From Candidatus Dadabacteria bacterium (lineage in GTDB: Bacteria > Bdellovibrionota_C > UBA2361 > J135), in the NCBI GenBank assembly GCA_003694225.1, contig RFKT01000298.1, positions 1 through 7,981 on the forward strand: 7,981 bases of DNA. The letters run 5' to 3'. The notes beneath the pieces are model-generated. The model saw nothing but the letters and a program-made list of their open reading frames with translations. It was not told where the DNA came from and ran no database searches. Both the position numbers and the translations under genes were made by a program. Positions within the stretch are counted from its first letter, which is position 1; each line of letters starts with the position of its first letter. Below are positions 1 through 6,850 of this stretch, piece by piece.

Positions 1-2
1 CC

Positions 3-464
3 AACACAGGGACCTTCATCACCGACCCGAATTCTGTAGCGCCAATCGAGGTCTGGATCCGCTTCCAGCTTATAGGTGGTGACCACATCCGCAGCCTTTG
101 TGAGGAAGGCTTGACCGGCCTTTGCATCGGCAGCGCTGAGCTCGCTGCGGCCGACAAGATGGCGGAGCAGTACGCTTACGCCAAGGGCCAGAGTGAGTCC
201 TACAAGGCTCAGATGCGAGCAGCGAGGAGAGGCTCTGCGGAATACGCAGAAGCCTACAAGGAGTACGAGCGCTGGCGGAGACTCGCCATCTCGTACAGGA
301 AGGCGGAGCGCGAGCATCGTCGAGAGGCGGATCGTCTCATCAGAGACTTCAAGCTCGTGGTCCCGCCAGCCCCGAAGGCTCCTTCACAGCCTCCGGCTCC
401 ACCCAAGGCCGAACAGGACCAGACCGACCAAAGCGCAACCCAACCGTCAGACAAAGGCAGCTAG
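3..464 (+). CDS. Unrecognised protein, 3' end only (charged helical region plus proline-rich tail)
   Basis: The frame is open from the first bases of the window to a TAG at 462-464, giving 153 residues with no visible start, so the true 5' end lies outside. A TTG at 111 is an internal codon that could in principle start a 117-residue protein, but nothing favours it. I do not recognise the family. The visible N-terminal ~40 residues look globular (they include IEVWIRFQLIGGDHIRSLCE). Next comes a long stretch, about residues 45-118, very rich in Ala, Arg, Glu, Lys and Tyr with few helix breakers, probably an extended helix or coiled coil. The last ~35 residues are a low-complexity tail of Pro, Ala, Lys and Gln (PPAPKAPSQPPAPPK), probably disordered. 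Third codon positions are strongly G/C, which supports real coding in this frame. At 60% G+C the gene is clearly richer than its neighbours. It converges on the glycan operon and is probably not part of it. Confidence 0.6.
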   Translation, partial: NTGTFITDPNSVAPIEVWIRFQLIGGDHIRSLCEEGLTGLCIGSAELAAADKMAEQYAYAKGQSESYKAQMRAARRGSAEYAEAYKEYERWRRLAISYRKAEREHRREADRLIRDFKLVVPPAPKAPSQPPAPPKAEQDQTDQSATQPSDKGS

Positions 465-470
465 AAGAGG

Positions 471-515
471 ATAAATGGTTTGGAAGATTTCAGTGTGGAT
501 CTTCCAACCATTTAT
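471..515. terminator. Long inverted repeat between convergent genes, possible bidirectional terminator
   Basis: The left arm (471-488) and right arm (499-515) are exact reverse complements over 17 bp except for one extra T in the left arm. They enclose a 10-nt loop (489-498). The hairpin starts 7 nt after the TAG of the upstream plus-strand gene and ends 19 nt beyond the stop of the minus-strand operon, the usual place for a shared terminator. The stem is A/T-rich and neither side has a clean run of T: the plus side continues TTTATTCAT and the minus side ATTTATCCTCTT. Classical intrinsic termination is therefore only moderately supported. It could instead be a remnant repeat at a recombination junction. 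Confidence 0.5.
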
Positions 516-534
516 TCATACCATCAATACCACT

Positions 535-2478
535 TCAGAAGATAGGCCCATATACCTTAAGCTCAGCTATAGACCAGTCAAAGACAGGGTGAGAGGATGT
601 TTGAATAAGCCTTATCTCACGTGCAAAAAAGGGTTCAAAGTAAATACGTATAGGTCCTCGATGAAGGAAATACATAACATCTCCGTGATATTCGGAAGGA
701 TAAATTACCCTTTTATCTCCTTTTGCATCTAGCGCTATTATCTTAAGCCCTCTGGGATAATCGTGCCACCACTTGCCCGCGTCAATTAAGAGTGAAGCAA
801 CCTTTAGGGGAGCTTCAAACACAACCTTATACCACATCCCTTCCTCCTGATGAGCGCCGCTTCCCCACCTCGTGTTGTAATTGCCATCTAAAGCCATATC
901 CGGAGAGAGTGTGCCGTGAGACGCAAAGGCGTGATAGGCACCTGGTTGTATCACCTTTAGCTTACTTACAATAGGCCTTGTATTGTAAAGAACTACATAT
1001 CCGGATACTCTTTTAGATGCATATTTATATCCGAGCGCAAACAGGGCTCTCTCTATTCTCTTAGCTTGAGATGGAGCCAAGATGTACGGAATATCCTTTC
1101 CCTTCGGCGCCGCTAATTCATACTCAGGAATCCTTACATTTTCAGGCTCCAAGAATACCGAGAACTTGATCCTTTCTCCTGTTTCAAAGGCAAGCCTGTA
1201 TCCGATCCAGTAATTTGTCTTTACATACCGGTAGCCGTGAGCATCAAGCCACGATATAAGCTCTGTGTGATCCCGAGAGACACGGTCTTTTTCATATATA
1301 ACAGGCTCCCCCGCTATAGCCCTGCCTCCTCCATACTGAGACACTAAATTGAGAAACAACACAGTTGCTAAAAGCCCCCCTCCCATGAGGCCAGAGAACT
1401 CCCATACCCTGCTAATCCCATAACCGCAGAGAAGAAAGATCCCCACATACATAGGAAGGAGATACCGGGGTGCTTTTACAAGGTACCCAAAAGAACTCCC
1501 CACAAATACACAAAATGAAAAAACTAAAAATAAGACCAAAAGGATGTGGCCGCTTTCAAGGGATGGTTTGTCATCCCTCTTTGGGTACAAGGCAACAAGA
1601 AACAGTGTAAGGTAGATGCCATAAAATACCAGTGTGGCGCCGTAAAAAAGCTCCTCTTCGTGCCAAAACCGCCTAGCTCCAAGCAGGATCGGAAAGGCAA
1701 CCTTAAAAAAGCCTTTGATATGGCTGCCGATATCATAAACTCCCCCTCCTATAAGCATCTTTATTGAGCTAAAATTGTGTGTCAGATTATACGCCCAAAA
1801 CGGGCTGCTCCCGACCAAAAAGCCTGAAAAGGCAGCCGCTGATAGCAGGAAAAACCGTTTCACCCCTGCCCTTTTAGCCGCCGCAATACCTCCTATAATG
1901 CACGATGGCGCTGCAAAGTAGACTATCTGAGCGTTTATCCACCAACCAACCCCAAAAATAAGCCCGATGGCAAAGGCCAGCCCGATAGTCGGTGTTTTCT
2001 CAGCAAGCCATCTTACCGTAAGCAAAAGCCCAACAGCTCCCAGAAGAATTACCTCGATAAATCCTCCCCTTGCTTTTACGCTCCAAAGCACCAAAGCCGA
2101 TGGAGGCACCGCAAATAAAAGGGCGGCTATCTTAGCAGCTCTTAGATTGTATATCCGCCTTCCAAGAGCAAAGAGAGCAGGGATAACGGCAAGCGACACC
2201 AGAAAGGGCACAGCCTTTAGCGCGTACCTTGATACCCCAAAGAGCTTAAAGAAGACTGCTACTAGAAGAGCTTCAAGGCTTCCCATATATGGCTGGCCGT
2301 AATAGAAAATAGGCCACCTGCCCCCCTCAGATATGTGCTTTGCCATAAGCCCGACTATCGCCTCGTCGGCTTCAATGCCAAAGTTAGAGTGAAAGAGATA
2401 GTCAAGCCTTAATGCTGCCCCAATAAGCACAATCAAAATCAGATAGACAGAGTCCTTTTTCATTCCGCATGCTTTCAT
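535..2478 (-). CDS. GT39/ArnT-like GT-C membrane glycosyltransferase with C-terminal discoidin domain
   Basis: This 647-residue polytopic inner-membrane protein probably transfers a sugar from a polyprenyl-phosphate donor to an acceptor on the periplasmic side. About 11-12 hydrophobic segments lie between residues 11 and 380. The first loop carries the acidic pair typical of GT-C enzymes (IEADEA, D38-E39), followed by FYYGQPYMGSLEA. A late RYLLPMY segment (338-344) also resembles GT39 proteins. Residues ~383-500 form a soluble, presumably periplasmic region. Residues ~515-645 look like an F5/8 type C (discoidin/CBM32-like) beta-sandwich: the pattern MALDGNYNTRWGSG, a DYPRGLKI strand, then WSIAELKVYG at the end. 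Such domains usually bind carbohydrate. The ATG overlaps the stop of the preceding GT4 gene by 4 nt (ATGA), implying translational coupling; Met6 (2463) is an alternative start. It is the last gene of the operon. Family and topology are well supported, but donor and acceptor are unknown. Confidence 0.85.
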   Translation of the reverse strand: MKACGMKKDSVYLILIVLIGAALRLDYLFHSNFGIEADEAIVGLMAKHISEGGRWPIFYYGQPYMGSLEALLVAVFFKLFGVSRYALKAVPFLVSLAVIPALFALGRRIYNLRAAKIAALLFAVPPSALVLWSVKARGGFIEVILLGAVGLLLTVRWLAEKTPTIGLAFAIGLIFGVGWWINAQIVYFAAPSCIIGGIAAAKRAGVKRFFLLSAAAFSGFLVGSSPFWAYNLTHNFSSIKMLIGGGVYDIGSHIKGFFKVAFPILLGARRFWHEEELFYGATLVFYGIYLTLFLVALYPKRDDKPSLESGHILLVLFLVFSFCVFVGSSFGYLVKAPRYLLPMYVGIFLLCGYGISRVWEFSGLMGGGLLATVLFLNLVSQYGGGRAIAGEPVIYEKDRVSRDHTELISWLDAHGYRYVKTNYWIGYRLAFETGERIKFSVFLEPENVRIPEYELAAPKGKDIPYILAPSQAKRIERALFALGYKYASKRVSGYVVLYNTRPIVSKLKVIQPGAYHAFASHGTLSPDMALDGNYNTRWGSGAHQEEGMWYKVVFEAPLKVASLLIDAGKWWHDYPRGLKIIALDAKGDKRVIYPSEYHGDVMYFLHRGPIRIYFEPFFAREIRLIQTSSHPVFDWSIAELKVYGPIF

Positions 2479-3653
2479 ATTACGCCTGCAACCCTTAAGT
2501 AGGCATTTAACGTCGCCTCTCCGGTTTTCTCCCAGGAATACAGCCGAGCCTGTTTTCTGCCCCGCTCTTTAAGCGAAAGGGAGAGATCTTTGTCTCTAAT
2601 TACCTCAAGGACAGCTTTTGCTATGCCCTCAGAATCTTCAGGATCAACAAAGATAGCGGCGTCGCCAAGCACTTCAGGCAAACACGACCTATTGGAAGAT
2701 ACCACTGGAAGGCCTGAAGCCATAGCCTCTAAGGGGGGAAGCCCGAAACCTTCATAGAGGCTTGGGAAAAGGAAGACAGCGGAGATCTGAAAAATTTTTA
2801 TAAGGTCACTGTCAGGAACAAAGCCGCCCAAGATTACACGGTCGTTTAAGCCGAGCTCTTTTATCATTTTCAGTAAAGCCGGATACTGCCTGTCTTCCTC
2901 AATGGAACCGGCCATAAAGAGCCGAATATCCCTCTCTGTGTCACGGATTAAAAAAGAGAGTGGCTCAAGCAGTCCGCGTACGTTTTTTCTAGGATCTATC
3001 CCTCCCACGTATAGGACTAGATCGCATTTCGGAGGAATCCGGTACTTATCTCTTATATAATTCTCTTCTTCTTCAGTGGTAGTCGAGCCAAAAAACTTTT
3101 CATCAACCCCAAGATAGGTAACCTTTATAAGATCCGGATCGATTCCTAGCACATGTTCAACATCTGAGGCTGTATTTTTGCTGATTGCAAGGATTAAGGA
3201 GGCGTTCTTTATCGCTTGAATCTCTAGCTTGCGTGCTATATGGTACCTCCAATTAGGATTCGCCGCCTTATACAAATCAGCCATTACCAAAGGGATAAGG
3301 TCCAAGACTGTCACGATGTAAGGTTTTTTGCTCCATGCAGGGGGATCCATATGAGCGGGAAAGTGCAGCACGTCAAAGGGGCACAGAGAATTGCTTGCCA
3401 TAGCAATCGGCAAAAGAGCCTGCTGGCGAAATGTTACCTTTCCTAACGGCAGAAAGTTAAGGATGCCGCTAAGAGGACTGCGCTCAACCAGATCCTTCTG
3501 TGTAAAGAATCCTATATCCAAATCCTCTCGATCAATCTTAGAGAAGAAATTCTTCAATTCAGCTACATACCTTCCGATGCCTCTGCCAGAGTGCGCCTTA
3601 AAGGATGGATCCAGAGCGCTAATATCGAGGCCTATAGACAAAGGGCTTCCCAT
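2475..3653 (-). CDS. GT4 family glycosyltransferase, MtfB/mannosyltransferase-like
   Basis: This 392-residue cytoplasmic or membrane-associated retaining GT-B transferase probably adds a hexose, possibly mannose, from a nucleotide-sugar donor to a lipid-linked glycan. The N-terminal acceptor domain starts IGLDISALDP and has the glycine-rich GRGIGRY loop (residues 23-29). HFPAHMDP (97-104) and VTVLDLIPLV (114-123) are typical of the MtfB-like GT4 group. The donor domain opens with LYVGGIDPRKN (214-224). It contains the EX7E motif: E301 and E309 in YEGFGLPPLEAMASGLPVV, followed by the usual LPEVLGDAAIFVDP (325-338). Length is normal for GT4. The ATG lies 2 nt after the TAG of the preceding GT4 gene, and its own TGA overlaps the start of the GT-C gene. 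A GGAGG lies 22 nt upstream, too far for an ideal ribosome site, so coupling to the preceding gene is likely. Mannose specificity is inferred from family resemblance only. Confidence 0.9.
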   Translation of the reverse strand: MGSPLSIGLDISALDPSFKAHSGRGIGRYVAELKNFFSKIDREDLDIGFFTQKDLVERSPLSGILNFLPLGKVTFRQQALLPIAMASNSLCPFDVLHFPAHMDPPAWSKKPYIVTVLDLIPLVMADLYKAANPNWRYHIARKLEIQAIKNASLILAISKNTASDVEHVLGIDPDLIKVTYLGVDEKFFGSTTTEEEENYIRDKYRIPPKCDLVLYVGGIDPRKNVRGLLEPLSFLIRDTERDIRLFMAGSIEEDRQYPALLKMIKELGLNDRVILGGFVPDSDLIKIFQISAVFLFPSLYEGFGLPPLEAMASGLPVVSSNRSCLPEVLGDAAIFVDPEDSEGIAKAVLEVIRDKDLSLSLKERGRKQARLYSWEKTGEATLNAYLRVAGVI

Positions 3654-3655
3654 AT

Positions 3656-4750
3656 CTAACAGTTCTCTGTCCTCCGCAGAGCGCCGGAGAGAAAGATCTC
3701 TCCTGCTCTCCGTTTAAAAGCTTCTACGGAAAAGCTTTCGATACGCTTTAGTCCTTTAGCAATCATTCTTCCGCGCAAGTTTTGATCTGTGCACACCCTG
3801 TAGAGCAACTCGGCTGTTTCGGGGTACTTCTTCTCTGACACTAATATTCCGCCGTCTCCCAGAGTTTCAGGTATTGCTGTGCTGGAATACGCTACAACAG
3901 GCAGCTTAAAGCGCATCGCCTCTACCAGAGGAAGGCAAAATCCCTCATGTTCGCTCATGCAGAGGTAGGCGGAACATCCTTCATAAAGTGCTCTTACCTC
4001 TTCATCGCTCAAAGCGCCTGTAAACTCCACTCTATCGCCTATATGAAGCTCATAAGCTAACCTTTTCAAGGAGTATGAATAGATCTCAGTGTCAATATCA
4101 GTTCCCACAAGCCAAAGCCTGCTATGGCTTTCTATGTGATAATGAAGAAAGTAAAAGACTTTAAGGATATCTTCAATGCGCTTGTTCGGGGCAAGTCTGC
4201 CAACATGAAGAATATGCAAGCCTCCTTCCGATTCTAACAGAGAAGCTATACCGGCATTAGAGTTAACATTCCATCTACCAGCATTAACAGGCAAGCTGAG
4301 TACCTCAACGTCAAATCCTTTCAGCTGCGAAGCATTGTAGGCTGAGTCAGCTACAAGGAGATCACTCAGCGTACACAGTTCGGGCAGTTCCTTCATGCCG
4401 CGCTTAATATCCTCCACGATTCTAGGGTTTACACCTTCAAACCAGCAGGGAGGAGTTAGGTTATGGTATATTAGAAAGCGCCGTGCGCCTTTGAGCTTCC
4501 GATAAAGCTCATTTAACGGGCTTCCTAAGGAATAGTGCAAAACTATTCCTCCTCGGAAATGCACTCCATTTTTCTTTATAAATTCCCTGTAATCAAGCGC
4601 CAAGCCCTTATATTTCGGATGGGCATTGATACAGTAAATCTCAGAGCGATAGCCTTCCTCAGCAAAAAAATCCCTGAGTGCAAGAACTTCTGTTGAGATT
4701 GCGTCGCCATAACTTAATGTATGGACAAATTGGTGTATTACATTTTCCAT
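3656..4750 (-). CDS. GT4 family glycosyltransferase (O-antigen/exopolysaccharide type)
   Basis: This ~364-residue GT-B glycosyltransferase is predicted to work on the cytoplasmic face on the glycan exported by the neighbouring transporter. Residue numbers here count from the ATG. It starts ENVIHQFVHTLSYGDAIS, an N-terminus seen in a subgroup of polysaccharide-cluster GT4 proteins. IVLHYSLGSP (69-78) and FLIYHNLTPP (92-101) continue the acceptor domain. The donor domain begins LHVGRLAPNKRIED (181-194) and has the EX7E motif in HEGFCLPLVEAM (E269 and E277), followed by VAYSSTAIPETLGDGGILV. I chose the ATG at 4750, which shares one base with the TGA of wzm (TGATG) and has a GGAG 8 nt upstream. 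A TTG one codon earlier (4753) is also in frame. It is not a duplicate of the downstream GT4 gene: the two share only family motifs. Sugar specificity cannot be read from the sequence. Confidence 0.9.
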   Translation of the reverse strand: MENVIHQFVHTLSYGDAISTEVLALRDFFAEEGYRSEIYCINAHPKYKGLALDYREFIKKNGVHFRGGIVLHYSLGSPLNELYRKLKGARRFLIYHNLTPPCWFEGVNPRIVEDIKRGMKELPELCTLSDLLVADSAYNASQLKGFDVEVLSLPVNAGRWNVNSNAGIASLLESEGGLHILHVGRLAPNKRIEDILKVFYFLHYHIESHSRLWLVGTDIDTEIYSYSLKRLAYELHIGDRVEFTGALSDEEVRALYEGCSAYLCMSEHEGFCLPLVEAMRFKLPVVAYSSTAIPETLGDGGILVSEKKYPETAELLYRVCTDQNLRGRMIAKGLKRIESFSVEAFKRRAGEIFLSGALRRTENC

Positions 4751-5529
4751 CAAAGAAGCTCCGCGAAAGTTTCGTGATTTTTATTATAGATAGCGATTCC
4801 AAGAACCAATGCGCAAAGCGATGAAAAAAGCAAAAACGCCCATGACAAAAGCGAAGGGAGGGCGCCGTCGAGGATAATCTTATGATAGCCGGTAGTAAAC
4901 ACAGCTAACGGATTAAAATCCAAGGTAAACCGAAGCCTTTCAGGCACAACATCTACCGGATACAAAATCGGGCAGAGAAAGAAAAGAAAGTTAAGCACAT
5001 TTCCCAATATATGCTGAACATCCCTGTAGTAAACGTTTAATGAAGCTAAGGCAAGTCCAAGGCCGTAAGTAAACACGGCTTGAAGCGCTATAAGGGCTGG
5101 AAGTGCAAAAAGGGTTGGATAAAAATCAACGCCGTAAAACGCCATAAAGACAAACAAAAGGGGGAGGGAGAGGATAAAATTAACCAGATTGGTAAGCACG
5201 GCTACAAGGGGAAGAACATGTGCTGGAAACATAGCTTTAGTTACAAGATGGCCACTTGCAACAATAGAGCCGACACCTTCTGTTAGAGATGATACAAACC
5301 AAAGCCACGGCAACAAGCCTGTAAACAGGAATATTGCGTAATGATCCACAGCTGAAAATCGTATGTAATACTTAAAGACAAGTGCATAAACCAACATCAA
5401 GCAAAGGGGATTTATAAAAGACCACAAAAAGCCCAGAAGAGATCCTCTATATCTCTGCGCCAAATGTCTCTTGGTTAAAGCGAATATCAGGGACTTATAA
5501 TTATATATCTCCGTTGCGAACGTCTGCAT
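4750..5529 (-). CDS. wzm: ABC-2 type polysaccharide/O-antigen exporter permease (Wzm)
   Basis: This 259-residue integral inner-membrane subunit forms the channel through which Wzt drives a lipid-linked polysaccharide. Length is normal for Wzm. The N-terminal amphipathic segment with KRHLAQRYRGSLLGFLWSFINPL (residues ~20-42) is a hallmark of the family. About six membrane segments follow, roughly 32-56, 64-83, 102-130, 137-165, 174-194 and 229-247. The conserved NVYYRDVQHI (165-174) and FNPLAVFTTGYHKIIL (205-220) are also family signatures, and the C-terminus ends HETFAELL as in many homologues. The ATG lies 8 nt after the stop of wzt. Its own stop overlaps the next GT4 start and supplies that gene's GGAG. 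An alternative is a teichoic-acid or other glycan permease (TagG-like), but the Wzt partner has the C-terminal extension typical of O-antigen exporters. Confidence 0.93.
   Translation of the reverse strand: MQTFATEIYNYKSLIFALTKRHLAQRYRGSLLGFLWSFINPLCLMLVYALVFKYYIRFSAVDHYAIFLFTGLLPWLWFVSSLTEGVGSIVASGHLVTKAMFPAHVLPLVAVLTNLVNFILSLPLLFVFMAFYGVDFYPTLFALPALIALQAVFTYGLGLALASLNVYYRDVQHILGNVLNFLFFLCPILYPVDVVPERLRFTLDFNPLAVFTTGYHKIILDGALPSLLSWAFLLFSSLCALVLGIAIYNKNHETFAELL
4759..4762 (-). promoter_or_regulatory. Ribosome binding site for the GT4 gene, inside the end of wzm
   Basis: GGAG is read on the minus strand 8 nt before the ATG at 4750 and lies within the last wzm codons (FAELL). With the TGATG stop/start overlap it suggests coupled translation and favours the ATG over the TTG at 4753. 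Confidence 0.55.
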
Positions 5530-5537
5530 TTCAATCT

Positions 5538-6818
5538 CTATAAATCACCAAACTCCCATTTATGCTCCGGCAGATAAACCCCAGCCTGATTAAAAGGAGA
5601 TTTAACCATGAATTTAACCGCCGCTTGGTGGTAATCATAAGGATAGCCGTCGCTTCTGTGCACCGCAGCATCCACACTATATGTCCCCTCAGCTAGATCG
5701 AGAGACATTATCTTATAAAGCACCCTCCCTTCCTTTTTGTCAGGAGGTACATCAACCCTTTCAAGGTCTGTATTAGATCCGAGTACGACCAAGCCATCAA
5801 GGCGGTTTATACCAACGCCAAATACCCTATCATCGACATCCTGATTAGTCCTATACTTAATCTCTATCGAAAGACTCTCCCCCGTATGAAACATTAGGGA
5901 CTCCTTCATATCTGCATTCAATGTCCTTATGCTGATTATCTCTATCTCTCTACTTCCCCATCTGCGAAAGAGCCCAACAGAGCCATCTTCTTCAGATTCT
6001 CTGTCTTTCGCGGCATCCTCTACAAGCTCTTTCTCCTCGCCCTTTTCAATCCAACTCCTATAGGCATCTATAACTCTTCTTGGGTTTCCCCTATCCATCT
6101 CTTTCCCTTTTTCAAGCCACAGAACTTCATCACACCATCTTTCAACTGCCGCCAAGTCGTGGCTTACAAGCAATAGGGTCTTCCCTTCTTTCCTTAGGGC
6201 ATCGATCTTGTCCTTACACTTTGTGACGAAGGAAGCATCACCAACAGATAGCACCTCATCCACCAATAATATGTCTGGATCTGTATGCACAGCTAGGCTA
6301 AACCCAAGCCTCATATACATCCCGGACGAATACGTTCTGACTGGGTCATCTATTACTTCCTCGAGCCCAGCAAAGTTGACAATCTCCTCAAATCTTTCTT
6401 CTATCTCCCTGTTTGCAAGGCCATGCAACGCCCCTCCCAAAAATATATTCTCTCTCCCTGAAAAATCAGGGTGAAATCCAGCTCCAAGTTCGATCAATGC
6501 AGACACTCTTCCAGAAACATTCACGACGCCGGAGGTTGGCTTATATATGCCGGTAATAATCTTCAAAAGGGTTGACTTACCAGAACCGTTCCTTCCGATA
6601 ATCCCGAACGATGCGCCTTTAGGGACTCGTATTGTAATGTTGCTTAAAGCATCCACCGTTGCGGCACTGTGTGGTCTCCCTTTAAAAAGGTTAAGAAGCC
6701 TTGATTTTACTGTGGTATAGTCGGATTTTTTTAGTGAACACCTCTTAAATGTCTTGGAAAGGGAGACTATATCTATGACATATTCTACACAGCTTTTTGA
6801 TGTAAGCTCTTCTGCCAT
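5538..6818 (-). CDS. wzt: O-antigen/polysaccharide ABC exporter ATP-binding protein with C-terminal recognition domain (Wzt)
   Basis: This 426-residue cytoplasmic ATPase pairs with Wzm. Walker A is GRNGSGKST (75-83). The Q-loop region reads ELGAGFHPDFSGREN, typical of Wzt/TagH proteins. The signature is the family's divergent TYSSGMYMRL (162-171), and Walker B with catalytic Glu is ILLVDEVLSVGD (E188). The switch His is in VSHD (H220). After the ATPase comes an acidic, charged linker (about 258-280) and a beta-rich C-terminal domain (about 288-410), as in Wzt proteins that recognise a modified chain end before export. The open frame extends to 6938, but that start would overlap the upstream gene by 88 nt. 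The ATG at 6818 fits better: it lies 32 nt after the upstream stop, has GAGGGA 10 nt before it, and places the ATPase domain normally. The glycan or cap recognised is unknown. Confidence 0.93.
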   Translation of the reverse strand: MAEELTSKSCVEYVIDIVSLSKTFKRCSLKKSDYTTVKSRLLNLFKGRPHSAATVDALSNITIRVPKGASFGIIGRNGSGKSTLLKIITGIYKPTSGVVNVSGRVSALIELGAGFHPDFSGRENIFLGGALHGLANREIEERFEEIVNFAGLEEVIDDPVRTYSSGMYMRLGFSLAVHTDPDILLVDEVLSVGDASFVTKCKDKIDALRKEGKTLLLVSHDLAAVERWCDEVLWLEKGKEMDRGNPRRVIDAYRSWIEKGEEKELVEDAAKDRESEEDGSVGLFRRWGSREIEIISIRTLNADMKESLMFHTGESLSIEIKYRTNQDVDDRVFGVGINRLDGLVVLGSNTDLERVDVPPDKKEGRVLYKIMSLDLAEGTYSVDAAVHRSDGYPYDYHQAAVKFMVKSPFNQAGVYLPEHKWEFGDL

Positions 6819-6827
6819 ATCGAGTGT

Positions 6828-6833
6828 TCCCTC
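6828..6833 (-). promoter_or_regulatory. Ribosome binding site that decides the wzt start
   Basis: GAGGGA is read on the minus strand about 9-10 nt before the ATG at 6818, inside the 32-nt gap after the phosphoribosyltransferase stop. It supports the shorter wzt start over the in-frame ATG at 6938. Confidence 0.55.
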
Positions 6834-6850
6834 AGCAGCCACTGCAGCCC

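Noticed and set aside
193..474. Second plus-strand frame overlapping the first gene
   Set aside because: It is very rich in Arg and Ser, typical of an off-frame reading of G+C-rich coding DNA. The frame ending at 464 runs to the window edge and has the expected third-position bias.
475..732. Plus-strand open frame of 85 codons starting inside the hairpin
   Set aside because: Most of it lies opposite the conserved discoidin domain of the GT-C gene, with no ribosome site and no recognisable protein. It is a shadow frame.
1967..2302. Plus-strand frame of 111 codons inside the GT-C gene
   Set aside because: It is antisense to the membrane-spanning part of a well-supported gene and has no motifs. 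It is a shadow.
2475..4750. Possibility that the two GT4 genes are a tandem duplication
   Set aside because: They share only the general GT4 motifs (VG...P.KN/R and EX7E). Their N-terminal domains and loop sequences differ throughout, so they are separate subfamilies.
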